Assembly: GCA_036897095.1 (NCBI GenBank)
Contig: JAYMSP010000046.1
Location: forward strand, 1-64,000
Source of the DNA: Plantago elongata
Lineage: Eukaryota > Streptophyta > Magnoliopsida > Lamiales > Plantaginaceae
Length of the DNA stretch: 64,000 bases
Reading direction: 5' to 3'
Shown: positions 12,401-25,300 of the stretch, in pieces
Position numbering within the stretch: the first letter of the stretch is position 1
How the letters are laid out: each line of letters begins with the position of its first letter
Notes under the pieces: generated by a model
What the model was told of the DNA's origin: nothing
The model's input: the letters and a program-made list of their open reading frames with translations, nothing else
Database searches by the model: none
Position numbers and translations under genes: made by a program

Positions 12401-15400
12401 CTTTCTTAAAAAAATAAATTATATACGATGTAATTTGTGATCAAAGTACCTAAAAAATACCCAAAAGTCAAATGAGACATTTGTTCTTGGACGGACAGAG
12501 GGAGTATCAGTTTGGGTCAAACCAAAACTTCACATGTGTGCCCTATTAGGCAAATCAAGTGCACAGATAAGTTTTGATACCCTGAATTGTATTGAAAGTC
12601 AACTTAAAAGCATTGAAAGCCATTAGGCTCAGATCACAGGATAACACACTCACATATACAGTCCATAAAATGAAAATTGAGAATATATTGATATATGCAT
12701 TAACGCATTCAACTTACTTCTCCACAATGGAGCAAATTTTGGCACTGAGGTCTCCCTTAAATTCCGGGTCACTTACTTCTAGATAGTCAACAAGCTCCTT
12801 TGTCAAAGACTTCACATTGCTTTCATTTATCAACAGATAAGTAAGCTCAAGTGCCCTTTTGCGGATGGAAGCATCTGAATCCTGAATCAAATAATCCACA
12901 AGTAATCAAACCACCCAATATAATATCACCAAAAAGCATAATCTAAGTTATTTTTGGAGTAGCAGGATTTTTAGAGAGACAGATTATTATACATATAGTT
13001 TCGGAACCCCAACAAAACCATTTACCAGAATTTGGGGAGAAGACACAACAACCAAGTAACAAATGTTTGGTACTCATGGAATGTAAGTCAGGCAAGAGGA
13101 TGGTATATAGTACTCCCTCGGTCCTGAATTCAACTTCCCGATTTCCATTTTAGGACGTCCCAATTCAAATTACCCATTCTTTTAATGGAAAATCACTCTC
13201 CTACTTTACTCACTATCTATCATACTTTATTCACTATCTCTCCTACTTCATTCAATCTATTTCCTACTTCATACCATCTCTTCTACTTTATTCGCTTTTT
13301 ATTTAAAACTTGTGTATATTTCAATACGCAGATATAGAAGAAACATATGCATATGCATTCTTCATCTATATGATCCCGGACATAACAGATAATAGATACA
13401 TGAGCAATAACATAGAAGAACCAAGTTTTACTCAGTAAGATTGTAATAAGGTAATTAATTATTATATAATCATCTCATATCTACTGTGAATCATAGTATT
13501 AAAAGCTTAGAAACAGAAAAATAAATACACCTATAAATCTATGTCAAACTTGATGAGAGTAGTCAATTGTTAACCTTTACACATTCCAAAATTGTTGCCC
13601 GGTGCCTTTGGACTGCTTGGCTATCTAAGGCAATCGCTGTCATCATCATGTTCAGTGCAACATATCTGGGGGGAAGGAAAAAAAGAAAAGGCTTCAGACT
13701 TCAGTTATCAAATAGAAAAATATAGCCCGGGAAGGGGAAAAAAAATTATCGGGGCATTTCAACAACAATTAGGCAAACATCCTTCAACAATGGTAGACCA
13801 AGTCAGTTTAAGATCCCATAAAACGAGGTGCATATTAATTTATTTATTTTTTGAAACGGCTAAAGGATGACTCGAACCCCCGACCTATTGGTTGAAGGTG
13901 AAGCGTCTTACCAACTGAACTGCGCTTCGTTGTCACGAGGCACATATTAATACATCATTAGTAATACTAGAAGATGCCCCAACTTTTTTATCCAAGCATC
14001 AATCTATTTACCTGCTCCATTTCATAAGATGAACAAAGGACACAGGCAAGTACAAAGAAAGTAGCTTCGTTTTTACAAGAGAGTCCAGGTTCAAAATGCT
14101 GTGGGCAATGCTTTAAAAATGCTGGTATGGGAAAAATGGCATGTCATAATTCAACCATTTTGAGTATGAAAATACTTATTCTTGACACAACTTCATGATG
14201 ACTGATTAAATAACATTTTGGTGGTCGTGTGGATCTGGAAAAAGTCAGGTGTAAATGCAACCATTGATGAACATATCAACCACAAAATTAATCTACCAAG
14301 CTCATTACACAAATCAAGAAAACAAGGCCCCTTTCAACATGACACTGCATGTTCCCATGCTTAGATAAGCATGTCATACAATAGCATTAGCAGAATGTAA
14401 ATAGGACCCACAAATAGATATATTCAACACAACGAAAGAATACTAACATTAGGAAAGCCTGGCATGGTAATAAATATCAATTGATGTGCAAGAATCAAAT
14501 CAAAAGACAAAATGGCTGCCAGTTCTGATGAGGAACAGGGAATGATGATAATGTTTTGTCTTGTTCTTCAGCATGGTTATTAAAAAATTCATCTATAAAG
14601 AAGGAATATAAAGACACCAACTGCAGACCAAAATAAGACAAGTTGTGAATGAAGTTTTGAAGTTTGGAATCTGGATACTGGATAGAGCAAAGTAGTTTGA
14701 TCACAAAAACTGGTTTTTCATTCATGTAACAACTCAGCACTTCCACAGTTTCACGAGGAGCTCAGAACTAAACAAGAAAAGTTACCTAATATTGTTGTCA
14801 CGGCTGGACAGAAATCTTCCCAAAATATTGACAGCAAGCACCCTTAACCCGCCGTTATCTTCAATGCTCATGATCGTAGCAACACACTCATAGAGAATCG
14901 CATTCCCTGCATTTTTGTTTGACTCGGTTTTAGTTGCTACCTACAATATAGGAGAAAAATAATTGATGAGTGTGACTGCCCAAGTATGAAATACATTATC
15001 CGGCATTTTAGCTTCCATTTTGCAAGAACTGGAACTGGAAGTCTAGAACCATTCAGGCCTCTGATTCAATACAACATAATAAGAACCACACCAACTCTTA
15101 ATTTTTATCAAGAGCATTAGCAAACAGTAATAATGCTCCAAAGTTCCAAACCTCCAAAGCATTACTTACAGTTTTTGGCAGTAACCCCTCATTTACAAGG
15201 TTAAAGCTTTGCTAGCAATTTTTTGTTCATATATCATGATAAATCATCTCTGATTGGAAAACATACTTAGATATCACAATCTCAGAAACATGCGTAAGAG
15301 ATTGGTTGTGGAACATGTTACAATGAAAATAAAGTGTTTGACTAACAGGAAAGCTAACTGGTAACAGAATTACAGATTACCTGAGCAAGAATATCATTCA

Positions 15401-18400
15401 TAGCATCACTGGTATCAGCATCCCCGTGGCCCAACACACGCAGAAGCCTGAGCAAACGAATATGAAGAAAAGGATCTGTAATCCCAGAAACGTCATATTC
15501 AGGTGCATATGGGCTGTTTGCAAGATCCTTTAGAACCTTCAGTAAGCCATCTGTGCATTTCTAGAAAGGAAGGTATATAGGGAAAAAGATCAAATTGTTT
15601 CCAAGCTGGCAAGTGTTTATACTTGTCTTTCACTTAATTACTTCAAAATTAAAATAACCATCAGAGTTTCATGGTAGAAAACCTTTCGGAAATACTCGAG
15701 AGCCTCCGTGCTGACTATACACATATCTGTGCAAAGCTGCACACCAGTTAACAAAACTCCATGGTGCTTTTCTTTGAGTAAAGCAGCAGCAGAATTAATA
15801 AAGTTCTCCGCCAGATCGGGAACTTTCTTAATTATCCTTACTGTGCATAACGCCGCCTGCATAATGTCACAGAGAGTGGGGTCTATCGTGGTTAAAAAGA
15901 TGTCCCATAACTCATTTTAAAATAGAATTAAATATGACAGAATCCCTAATCAGAAAGAATGTATGAAAGTCATCAAATAAAACATCACAATGTTTATGAC
16001 TGTTTACAGTATATACCATAAAACAATATTTGTTATTCTGTTTAATGAAATCGATTGAATAATATCCTTGTATTCGGTCCCAGGTGTGGAACAAGGGGTA
16101 AATTTGTTCATCTACAAGAATAATATCGTCTATCGTCATCATCATCCCCCCAAGTGACTTTTAGAGAGGCTCCCACAGCCAGGGGTTGGGGGAAGTCCCA
16201 TAAACAAAAATGGTAATGCCATCTTCCACTTCATGAAATGAAGCAAAGAAGGTTTGAGAGACATTTTGATATTTTCCATTGTATCTCAAAGCTAAAAGGA
16301 CAGCCCTGACTATAGTAAATATTTTATCTAGATGTAATCAGAATAATTTATAGTTGTAAATATATACTCCCTCAGTCTTGAATTCAACTTCCCACATTCC
16401 ATTTTGGGACGTCCTAATTTCAACTTCCCATCCCTTAAATGGAAAATCCCCCCCCCCCTACTTTATTCACTAGCTCTTCTACTTTATTCACTAGCTCTCC
16501 TACTATATTTAATATCTCATACTTTATGCACTCCATTTCCTATTGTATTCACTATTTCTCCTATTGTATATACCTGTCTCTTAAAACTTGTACCTGGGCC
16601 CACGGCAAGTTCAATCCGGGGCGGAGGGAGTAATACACAAGCCATGTACCCTTAAGATAGAGAAGGATATACATACTTAAATCATCTCTACTGGACAAAG
16701 GACCCCTGGCTACACTGCTAAATCAACAAAAATCTGAAGAATAATATTGCCAATGTTTCCCTCAGACACACTTCTTCTGGTGTAAAGCCCCGAAAAATAA
16801 AATGTAAAGCAAGCTGCGCGATCTCTTCTTTTACAAAGCACGTGTAGAAGCTTGAAAAATACTGAAAGAACTTCTGTGTTTATATTGACACTATGAAAGC
16901 ATCAGCAACTCAATTAGCATTGATGAAAGTGAAGACCTTTGTACAGAAAATAAATGTACTTAGAGATGATGATGATTGTTTTTTTTATAATTAGTCTCCG
17001 CATTGTGGTATACATAACGGCACAATAAGGACAGCTGAAACCACATTCAGAGAGTTGCATAGCATAGTGGTAAATCACATGCATGGACCTTAACTATGCA
17101 GGCTTGATTAAGATAGAAGACTTACTTTCTTCCTGATATTAGGATCGCGGAATTGAAGTAATCTTTCAACTTCTGGAGCAAGATCACGAGCCATTTCTGC
17201 AGAACAGATGTTCCCCAAGGCACAAAGAGCAAGTCCAACTATATACTGGTTGGTGTGATTTAAATCTCTGTCGAAGTTAGAAGTAGTTCAATCATTTTAA
17301 AATATAACTCTTCATACATAGGGGTAACAGTCAGTAACTTACTAACTTCAGTTCCTATCAAATACAGTTTTTCCTATACAGGTTTCATCATTTCTGAGGG
17401 GATGATCTGCTGGAAGTTAACGCACTTTATAATAATGTAATGAAAAGTTAAGAGTGCATACTGTTTAATTGAGTTGGTAACAAGCATCAAAACTTCTTGT
17501 CTTTCATCAAGAAGCAACATAAGACCAAGATAGCCTATTCTCTTCTCTGGGAATCCTGGAGATGCAATTGATTTCAGGCACTCCATTTGACCAAAATGGG
17601 TTGGATAACCAAGCATGTGAATAAACATGAGCTTTGCCAAATTGCGATGCCTATAATCTTGGTTATTTTCGCTAATAGCTGCCCGAATAGAAGCGCATTC
17701 TTTTCTAACAACAGCACGCTCCTCTGCTGCAGTTTTACATGCCCGTATGGAGCGTATCATGTCCCTGGGATAAGAATAAAGTTTAGCGAGTCATAATTAA
17801 TTTTTATATGTTATCTCAAATCAAAATGTGCACTAGGTGTTGAGAAAAGATACCGCAATTTAACATTTTATTAATGTATTAATTAACAAGGAGAATTGCA
17901 AGCTTCATCGGTCAGAACAATATAGTGTGTGTGGACAATACAAATTAAAATGACACAGAAGAAAAACGCACACTCTTTTAGGAATAAACTGACATCAGTC
18001 TATAATAAATAATGGTTACAAACATGAGCAATAGAGAATCAACTGTATCTATGGAGAAGAGAATTCTTCGGTGTTCATGAAACTAAATTTATACAATAAT
18101 GATCCTTGATTTTATACGACACCATCTAATTTTAAATATATTCCCACCGCATTCTTCCAATTGAAATTTGTTGAGTATGAGAAACTTATAAGGAGATGCA
18201 GTACACAATTTTGCAAGGAGACACACAGGCTCTAGCAACAATCACTCGAGGCCGTGGAAACTGCTAAAGTGATTGGATTTGTTCTGGCAGCATTCATGTA
18301 TAATGGTTTTAGAGTTTCCTCTCTTTTATTCGTCCATTTAGTGCATGATTTGTCATTGATCTAGTTACTAGTGTTTTATGTTTGTGCATATAATATTTTG

Positions 18401-20818
18401 ACCTCAAGATAAGTTTCTACACAATATTCTAAGGCTGATACTATAAATGTTCATAGCTGTCTTATCGATATGTTTTAGTTAATACTTAATATTGTAAATA
18501 TTTTTGGGTATAGGATATTGATGGAAAAACATACACCTACAAAGCCCACAAGCATCTTATTCCGAAGCTGTCCTAGTTTCCACTGAAAGTTGTCCCAGGT
18601 AAAACAACGTCCTCCCCAAGTTTACCTAACAGATGCTTACTCAATTCATGAATATAATTAGTTTCAGGAATGCAGCTGGTATCTTTTAAGCATCAATTTG
18701 TTTGTGGAGGTTAAGGCATAAGTCATGTATTCTGAAAAATCTAACTATTACTCAAATATATAACCAACACAGTACAAACAGAACAGAAGATTGGTGAACA
18801 CTGAAGATCGATGTCAAATGTTTTATTAGATCTATCAACCATCTCTTTAAGTAACATAAACTTCATCATTCTTTCTATTTTCCCTAATAACAGGGACAAC
18901 CATCTCTGGACTTTTCCATAATGAACTATCCTGTCAGACATGAATGACCAGTTCAGTGAATTTTAGAGGGAAAAGAGTATTATATTTGCATAGTACAATA
19001 CACCCAAAGGCAAAACAGAGAAGGAAGGCGACGTGACGGTATAATGACTTATGCCCTCTGATGCCTCCAAGGTACTACATCCCAAATCAAATCCCACATT
19101 CCATTTATATTTGTCCCAATACAAATGAATCATTTCCTTTTTTGGAACAATTTACCACCCATGTGGACTTGATCCACTATCATTACATTACACCTAAAAT
19201 CTCCGTGCCCAAAAGCAAATGGGACTTTTGTTCTGGGACAGAAAGAGTATTACTCAACCTTGATCTCTCTATAAGAAGTTATATAAATGGGCAAACCCGT
19301 GGTATAGGAGCCGTCCAACTCCATGAGGATTGGGTTGGCAGTCAAGTGCGGCAGGTGCATACTTTGTGTGCAGCATTACTTAAATCATGTATATAGGGCT
19401 ATATATATTCCAGCTCCATGGAGTTCTCCAAGTTAAGTAAAACTAGAAAAGGTACATACTCCACCGTGGTTGCCATCCACCACAATACACATTCGACAAT
19501 GGAAGACTTCCAATTAAACTATAAGTCTATAACATCTTTCTCCACTGCCCTTCACATGATTAGAATTAAGCAGGGGCTTGCCTGAGTCACATACATACAG
19601 GAGCCACACATTTACTCAACTGAGCTAACTATCTTAAGGTAGTTCTTGAGATAGAACAGTACTGATATGATGAATGGATGGATAGAGGGAAAAATTCCAC
19701 GCACCATTCCCCTGAAGATGCTCCGAATGGATATAGATGCATAAGGTCATTTCTACAATGCCTTATATACACGCATAACATTGTCATCTCCTCACCCAAA
19801 GTCATCAAAACATGGTATTATTCCCAAGTGACCAAGTCCCAACAGCAATATACAGTATACTGATATATATATATATAATAAGTAGACCGTGAATTTGTCT
19901 AAATTCATTGATAATTCATGTTGTCGATGAAGCAAGGCACTAAATCTATCCAATATATAACTAAAACACTAACTCAGCATTTCGTGAACTGACACCTAAC
20001 CATTTCAGCTAATTCTATTAAAATTCAGAACAATTCTCACCATAAATCTACACACTCCTGCATTTCGATTTCCAAAAGGATGAAAATAAAACATCTGATT
20101 ACAAACTTAGCCAAACAAAAACCGATTAAACTGTAATAGTGTAATCTACTCTACAAAACTACGAATTCCACTTGACATAGTTTCGTGATTCTCAACCGAT
20201 CAATTACAGATTAGCTAAAACACAGAAGAAATAAGTAACTCCAGCATTCGTGAACTGACACCTTACCATTTCAGCTAATTCTATTAAAATCCAGAACAAT
20301 TCTCACCAGAAATCTACATACTCTCCGTTTCCTATCCCAACAGGATGATGAGAGAGCATCTGATTGCAAACTCAGTAAAACAAAAACCGATTAAACAGTA
20401 ATCTACTCTACAAAACTTCGAATTCCACTTGACAGAGTTTCACGACTCTCAAATGATCAACAATTACAGATAAGCTAAGACACAGAAGAAATAAGTAACT
20501 CCAGCATTTCGTGAACTGACACCTTACCATTTCAGCTAATTCTATTAAAATCCAGAACAATTCTCACCAGATATCTACATGCTCTGAATTCCAATCCCAG
20601 AAGGATGACGATAGAACATCCGATTGCAAACTCAGCAAAATGAAAACCGATTAAACTGTAATCTACTCTACAAAACTACGAATTCCACTTCACAGAGTTT
20701 CGTGACTCTCAAATGATCAACAATTACAGATAAGCTAAATCACTGATGTAGAAAAGCACAGATACAGGTCAGGAGTCAGGACTAACCTGAGACGAGTGCC
20801 AGATGAGAAAATATCCAT
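6463..20818 (-). CDS. AP1G: AP-1 complex subunit gamma (gamma-adaptin)
   Basis: Large subunit of the AP-1 clathrin adaptor, which sorts cargo at the trans-Golgi network/early endosome. Eighteen coding exons (high to low): 20787-20818, 17462-17764, 17126-17267, 15683-15856, 15381-15560, 14786-14940, 13575-13665, 12718-12881, 11921-11975, 10757-10879, 10509-10604, 9510-9637, 9256-9360, 8921-9174, 7777-8022, 7516-7691, 6819-6923, 6463-6558. They total 2,625 nt, 874 aa, open throughout with GT-AG borders. The protein begins [10 protein letters not shown]. The armadillo-like adaptin trunk covers about residues 10-585. The hinge (585-750) has clathrin-box-like LLDL and DLL motifs. The gamma-ear domain fills 750-874, ending NNFPRDL. 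Length matches plant gamma-adaptins. Nothing looks broken. Intron 1 is 3 kb; introns carry MITEs, a SINE and repeats listed separately. Confidence 0.95.
7205..7450. repeat. inverted copy of AP1G 3' UTR flanked by a direct repeat (intron 16)
   Basis: The inverted block 7268-7368 is bracketed by two copies of the same intron sequence. One, about 7204-7270, reads agcagacaagaaaacacaga through ccatgtccaacaaaaatta. The other, about 7398-7451, is missing an internal 15-bp repeat. Inverted-copy-between-direct-copies is what replication template switching produces. In the pre-mRNA the two 101-nt arms, about 820 nt apart, could form a near-perfect hairpin. Confidence 0.9.
8486..8712. mobile_element. 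Stowaway-like MITE in AP1G intron 14
   Basis: Inverted ends ctcgttctgtcccagacca and tggtctgggacagagggag, about 225 bp. The left border has a TA; the right-hand TA is mutated to TG. Non-coding. Confidence 0.8.
11162..11185. repeat. CTAC microsatellite in AP1G intron 9
   Basis: Five to six tandem CTAC units. A simple tetranucleotide repeat with no sign of function. Confidence 0.9.
12297..12506. mobile_element. Stowaway-like MITE in AP1G intron 8
   Basis: Left end tactccctctgtcccatttg; right end ggacggacagagggagta. TA duplication at 12297-12298 and 12505-12506. The subterminal catttgacttttaagta is matched by cccaaaagtcaaatgaga on the right, so the terminal inverted repeats are long. About 206 bp between the TA sites. 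Confidence 0.85.
13111..13320. mobile_element. Stowaway-like MITE in AP1G intron 7, right end missing
   Basis: Starts with tactccctcggtcctgaatt and continues with the cctactttattcactatctc tracts also present at 16430-16560. The expected inverse terminus is not visible; similarity fades near 13310-13330. A truncated relative of the 16365 copy. Confidence 0.7.
13838..13934 (-). mobile_element. tRNA-derived SINE in AP1G intron 6
   Basis: Read on the minus strand, the segment has a pol III A box (cagttcagttggtaagacgc, close to the tRNA TAGCTCAGTTGG) and a perfect B box (ggttcgagtc) about 35 bp further on, then an AT-rich tail. It is flanked by a roughly 17-bp target duplication, acgaggtgcatattaat at 13823-13839 and acgaggcacatattaat at 13935-13951, with two differences. 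The tRNA-like head, A-rich tail and long target duplication define a SINE. At about 95 bp it is very short and almost all head. It does not fold as a complete tRNA, so I do not call a tRNA gene. Confidence 0.75.
16365..16632. mobile_element. Stowaway-like MITE in AP1G intron 3
   Basis: Left end tactccctcagtcttgaatt, right end ccggggcggagggagta, with flanking TA. The body holds a C9 run at 16447-16455 and imperfect repeats of ctactttattcactagctct. Same subfamily as 5691, 13111 and, in opposite orientation, 49175. Confidence 0.8.
19073..19250. mobile_element. Stowaway-like MITE in AP1G intron 1
   Basis: Bounded by TA on both sides. Left ctacatcccaaatcaaatcc and right gggacttttgttctgggaca followed by gaaagag are imperfect inverse copies of the Stowaway terminus. 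About 175 bp. Older or more degraded than the 12297 copy. Confidence 0.65.
19971..20750. repeat. three tandem copies of a 260-bp unit in AP1G intron 1
   Basis: Copies start at 19971, 20237 and 20497, each opening with aactc(c)agcatttcgtgaactgac and closing with cacagaagaaataagt or a variant. Copy 1 (266 bp) differs most; copies 2 and 3 are very alike. The array ends about 36 bp before the AP1G exon 1 donor, so it fills the 5' end of the first intron, a place where plant introns often carry expression-enhancing signals. Confidence 0.9.
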
Positions 20819-22393
20819 GATCGGGTCGTTGTAAAGTTCAAACACAACCAGTAGTAGATTTGTATCAACTATTCCTTCAAATCACTGTCACGCGTTACAA
20901 ATCAATTTTGAGGTATATATGTATGATTGATTGATTATCTGTAAATGAGATAGATTAGTATTTCAATGGAGATCTGATGACGATGGAGTAGAAGAGAGAT
21001 TTTGGGGACGATTTTGATGCTTCGATTGGAGAATTCTGTGCTGCATCCGACAGATTGCAATCGAAATTCAATCGGAGTGTTGCAGAAGGAAAACTGTAAA
21101 TGCTTTTTGGTCCAGAGAAGAAGAAGAAGAACTGGCTTTTGACAGTGTGAACCGGTTGGTGTATTACATTCTCGTCATTTTACGTGACTCAAACCCGAAA
21201 TTACATGATTAATTACAAACATTATCATTTATATCGTATATTTAGCTACAAGTATTATTTAACTGTTTGAAAATGAAAATAAAATATGTATAATACTGTT
21301 GATTTGACTTTTAAGAAAAATTTAATTAAAAAGACGTTTTTGTCCCGTGATATTTATTTGTACGTACAATCTGTACCTGATTTTTAATAAGTTTCAAATT
21401 GCCACCTAAACTTTTGTATAGACGGTGTGTATCACACTCACGATCAAAAAGTATTCATAAGGATAATTGCAATACAATTAAATGTTCAATGGACTACTTG
21501 TAACCTAAAGATTATGAAAAAAACTGGACAAAAAGATAAATTTCGGGAGTCAAAATGCATTTTAGCCTTTTTTTTTTTTTTTTGCTTGCAACGTACTGTT
21601 TAAATTTAAGTTTGTGTGTTTAATATATCGGAATCTATCACCAACATTGCTAAATATGTCAAATTTATAATTTAATGTATGATTTTTATTCGGGTAGAGT
21701 CAAATTTTTTATTTTTTTTTTAAGGGGTGCAACACGAGGACTTTTCAAGGTCACCTATCCTAATGCTACTCTCGATCAAGCACATTTAACTTCGAAATTC
21801 GATGCATTAGTAGGGTCAAACTGTTACATGAATATAATGCACGAATGTGGATGCACACCTGACCTAAGCATTCTTATTGAAACAGGTACTATTCAGATTG
21901 TCCCGGTCAAGTAGACCCGTCACATTTAGAAAAGTTCGGCTCAGAAGTGAGCCTACCCAATGCTGGAATAAATGAGTCTGCAATATCTGGAAGTAACTAA
22001 AAGGATGTAGGTAGAGTCAGTCATTCCCATATACTATACTGAGAAACAGACCTCTAGTAATTAAGCTTGAAGCCTGAACCCCTCAGACTAGATAACACAT
22101 GTATGTAGAGAAATACTTGTGCAGCTAACACACAACTAAAGCACACCACTCATAATGATAATAATAGTCATTACATTAAATGTACAAAGCAAGTGGTGCC
22201 ACATTTCAATAGGGGCATCCACTGTCACCATCCGAAAAACTAAAGAGTTCATCGTCCCAAATACGTTAACTACACTAAGATTTTCACAACTCAGACTGAA
22301 CCAGTCCAGTTTTCACATTCCTACTTTTAAGTTAATCATTGATTTTTCAAGTTAATTTTATCCGGTCACACCACCAAAACAATCTACACCAAC
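20819..22393. other. AP1G promoter and leader, TPS 3' flank
   Basis: From 20819 to about 21160 is the likely AP1G 5' UTR and core promoter (minus strand); I see no clear TATA box. Beyond 21200 it is AT-rich, with a T17 run near 21570-21586. About 21900-22393 should be the 3' UTR of the minus-strand TPS gene. The open frame at 21675-21914 resembles nothing I know. Confidence 0.5.
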
Positions 22394-25300
22394 CTACGTA
22401 TTTCCCATGAGACTGTAGGTGTCAAATGCAACATGGAATTGCTCGCTGTCACAAGGCTTTGTATCTGAGGCGTTACCAAGACCTCGAAGCAGCTGGACTA
22501 CATCAACCGTATCATCAAGGTAGTATTTGGCCTTGCTAGGCTTCTGGCCAACAGTGCAAGCAAATATCTCAGGGACTGCTGGAAGGGATGCACTGGAGAC
22601 AGCACTCAGTATGCTCTCAAACATGTCTTCATCTGACCTGTCATCTCCAATGCACATCAAGAAGTCTGGTGCACTCCCATTGGTAACCATCGCAGAAAGT
22701 ACCTTCTCTGCAACCAACCCCTTGGTTACCCCCTGTACACAAACATAGAGGCAACTTAATATACTGCAAGTGTGAAAGAAAATAGTTATCTTCATCATGC
22801 ATCAGTTAACCACTTTGAGGAGGTGTAATGTACCGGGTGTAATTGCTGAACTACACCTAGATATCTTCTAGGTAGCCAAAACTATGAGAAACAGTATCCA
22901 GGATGATACTTTACATATACTCATCTCCACTTCTCCATATAGTAAAACTGGATTAAGAATCCAATTGTACAATATGCCAAAAAATGGAGATAAAATATGC
23001 ATAAATCAAATTGTATTGTACCAACTCCTATCTAATGTCAGATGCAGATTCCATAGATTTTACCTGTGGGGGGATGGGAAGATGGGACATACCTGTGGTT
23101 TTACTTCGACAATATGCTGTCCTCTCCGGACAACAGCAGGTTCATTCGCAAGAACGTTTTCCAGATGATCCAAAAGTTCTTTAGCCTGGCAGGAGCCAAA
23201 ATCCGGATCAGCATCTTGGTGATGCCACACCAATGCACTTTCTTTGATTTCTATAGATGATCCATCTGTTGCTTCTGTATACTGCTGCATAATAGGTAAA
23301 ACGATTTCTTTCCAATCAAGTTCAACCTCCAATGATTCCCAGTTGGAGTCAGTTTCCCACCTGAAATAGGAATGTACAAATATTATGTCACACAAAAGTA
23401 TACTTTCAAGTTAAATTTGCAATACAATCATGACAAGTAAAAATTATTTCATACCTTATAAAGTATCCATGTTCTGCAGCCAGTCCCAATTTTTCACAGG
23501 GTGCAAGCCAGTCACTCAAGGAAGCCCGTCCTCTTCCACTAACTATAAACACCGTATTGTTAGGATCATCACACAGAACACTTAGCACATTCACCACTTC
23601 AGGACTGGGAGATCTGACCATAGAGGACTGAGGTACAACAGTACCATCATAATCCAAAAATATCGCCCTTTTACTTGTCCTCTTATATGCAGAAACAATA
23701 TGGTCAACAGATAACTTCCTAAAACTTGGAGAAAGTGATATAACTCGGAAACCCAAGCCCAGACCAATGCCCCAACAACGCTTATCATAATGATCCTTAC
23801 AAGCTCTCTCCAAATCTTGCATAAAACTGCGAGCCCAATAAGCAACATCATGAGTACTGACATAACGATAGTGTTTCTCATGCCTAAGACGTTTTTCTTC
23901 CTCGGGCATTGAGATTGCCATATTTATCGCCTCAGCAACAGCATCAATATCCCATGGGTTCACTCTGATTGCTCCACTTAAAGACGGCGAGCAACCAATG
24001 AATTCAGACACAACAAGCATGCCAGTCTTAGGGTCATTTACACCAATAGCTTCATCCACACCAACAGAACCCTGCCTGCAAACTATGTACTTGTAGGGGA
24101 CTAAATTCATCCCGTCTCTTACTGCATTAACAATGCAGCATTCTGCCACTGCATAATAAGCAGTTTTCTCGTATCTAGGAGATGGACGATCTATTAGAAT
24201 AACAGGCTCATAATCGTGAGAGCCATACGTATCATTGATTCTTTTTAAAGCAGAGTATGTTTCCTTTTTTGCTTCTTGAACGTCCTTTCCAGAGCTCCTC
24301 GCCGGATTCAATATCTGAATCATTACCAACTTTCCTCGTAACTCACTGCGCTGTTGTAAAAGCTGTTCAAAAGCTAGCAATTTCAGACTGATTCCCTTGA
24401 AAATATCCATGTCATCTACTCCAAGAATCAACTTCTTGTCCTTGAATTGTTCCCTTATTTCCTTCACCTTGTTGGAGGTAGAACTCTCATTTAGAACGGA
24501 CTCCAGCCGACCCATGTGGATACCTACGGGAAGAATTTTTATGTACACTGTCCGGCCAAAATAATCTATTCCGATATGCCCCCTCTTGGATGCATAATCC
24601 AGACCAAGCATTCTACCACAACATGACAGAAAATGACGAGCATAATCAAATGTATGGAAACCTATTAAATCAGAATTGAGTAATCCCTTCAGAATTTCAT
24701 CTCTAACAGGAAGTGTTCTGTATATCTCTGAAGAAGGAAAAGGGCTGTGAAGAAAAAATCCCAGCTTCACCCGATTATAGCGTTTCCTCAGAAATGTAGG
24801 AAGTACCATGAGATGGTAATCATGAATCCAGACAAAATCATCCTCAGGATTGATAACTTCCATGATCTTGTCAGCAAAAATCTTATTCGCTGACACATAA
24901 GCCTGCCAAAGCTGTCTATCAAACCGATCACCATGATCTGGACACATTGGTAACATGTAATGAAATAGTGGCCATAGCTGTTGCTTACAGAAACCATAAT
25001 AGAACCTTTCCTCGATATCACGGGGGAGAAAAGTCGGAACACAATTGAAGTCATCTAGAAGTTGTTGTGCAACTTCATCTTGCTCGTTGGCTTCCACGGG
25101 AACTTTAAGAGATCCCACATATATCACCTCAGTTTCAGGCGAAAACCCATCCTTTAATTGTAAATAAAGTGAATCCTCATCAAAACTAAATCGCCATTTA
25201 CCAGATGCAGGATCCTTTTGGGCATGCAGAGGTAACATATTTGCCACAATGATTTTTCGCTCACGACAAACAGATGATGTGCTATCCGAGTCGATATCAC

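Noticed and set aside
13860-13934. a tRNA gene in AP1G intron 6
   Set aside because: A and B boxes are present but the acceptor and anticodon stems do not form and an AT tail plus target duplication follow, so it is a SINE.
18061-18700. gene nested in AP1G intron 1
   Set aside because: Only short frames, no protein motif, no usable splice structure.
21675-21914. 79-codon plus-strand frame between AP1G and TPS
   Set aside because: No recognisable domain, no splice partners, and it lies in the flank of two opposite-strand genes.
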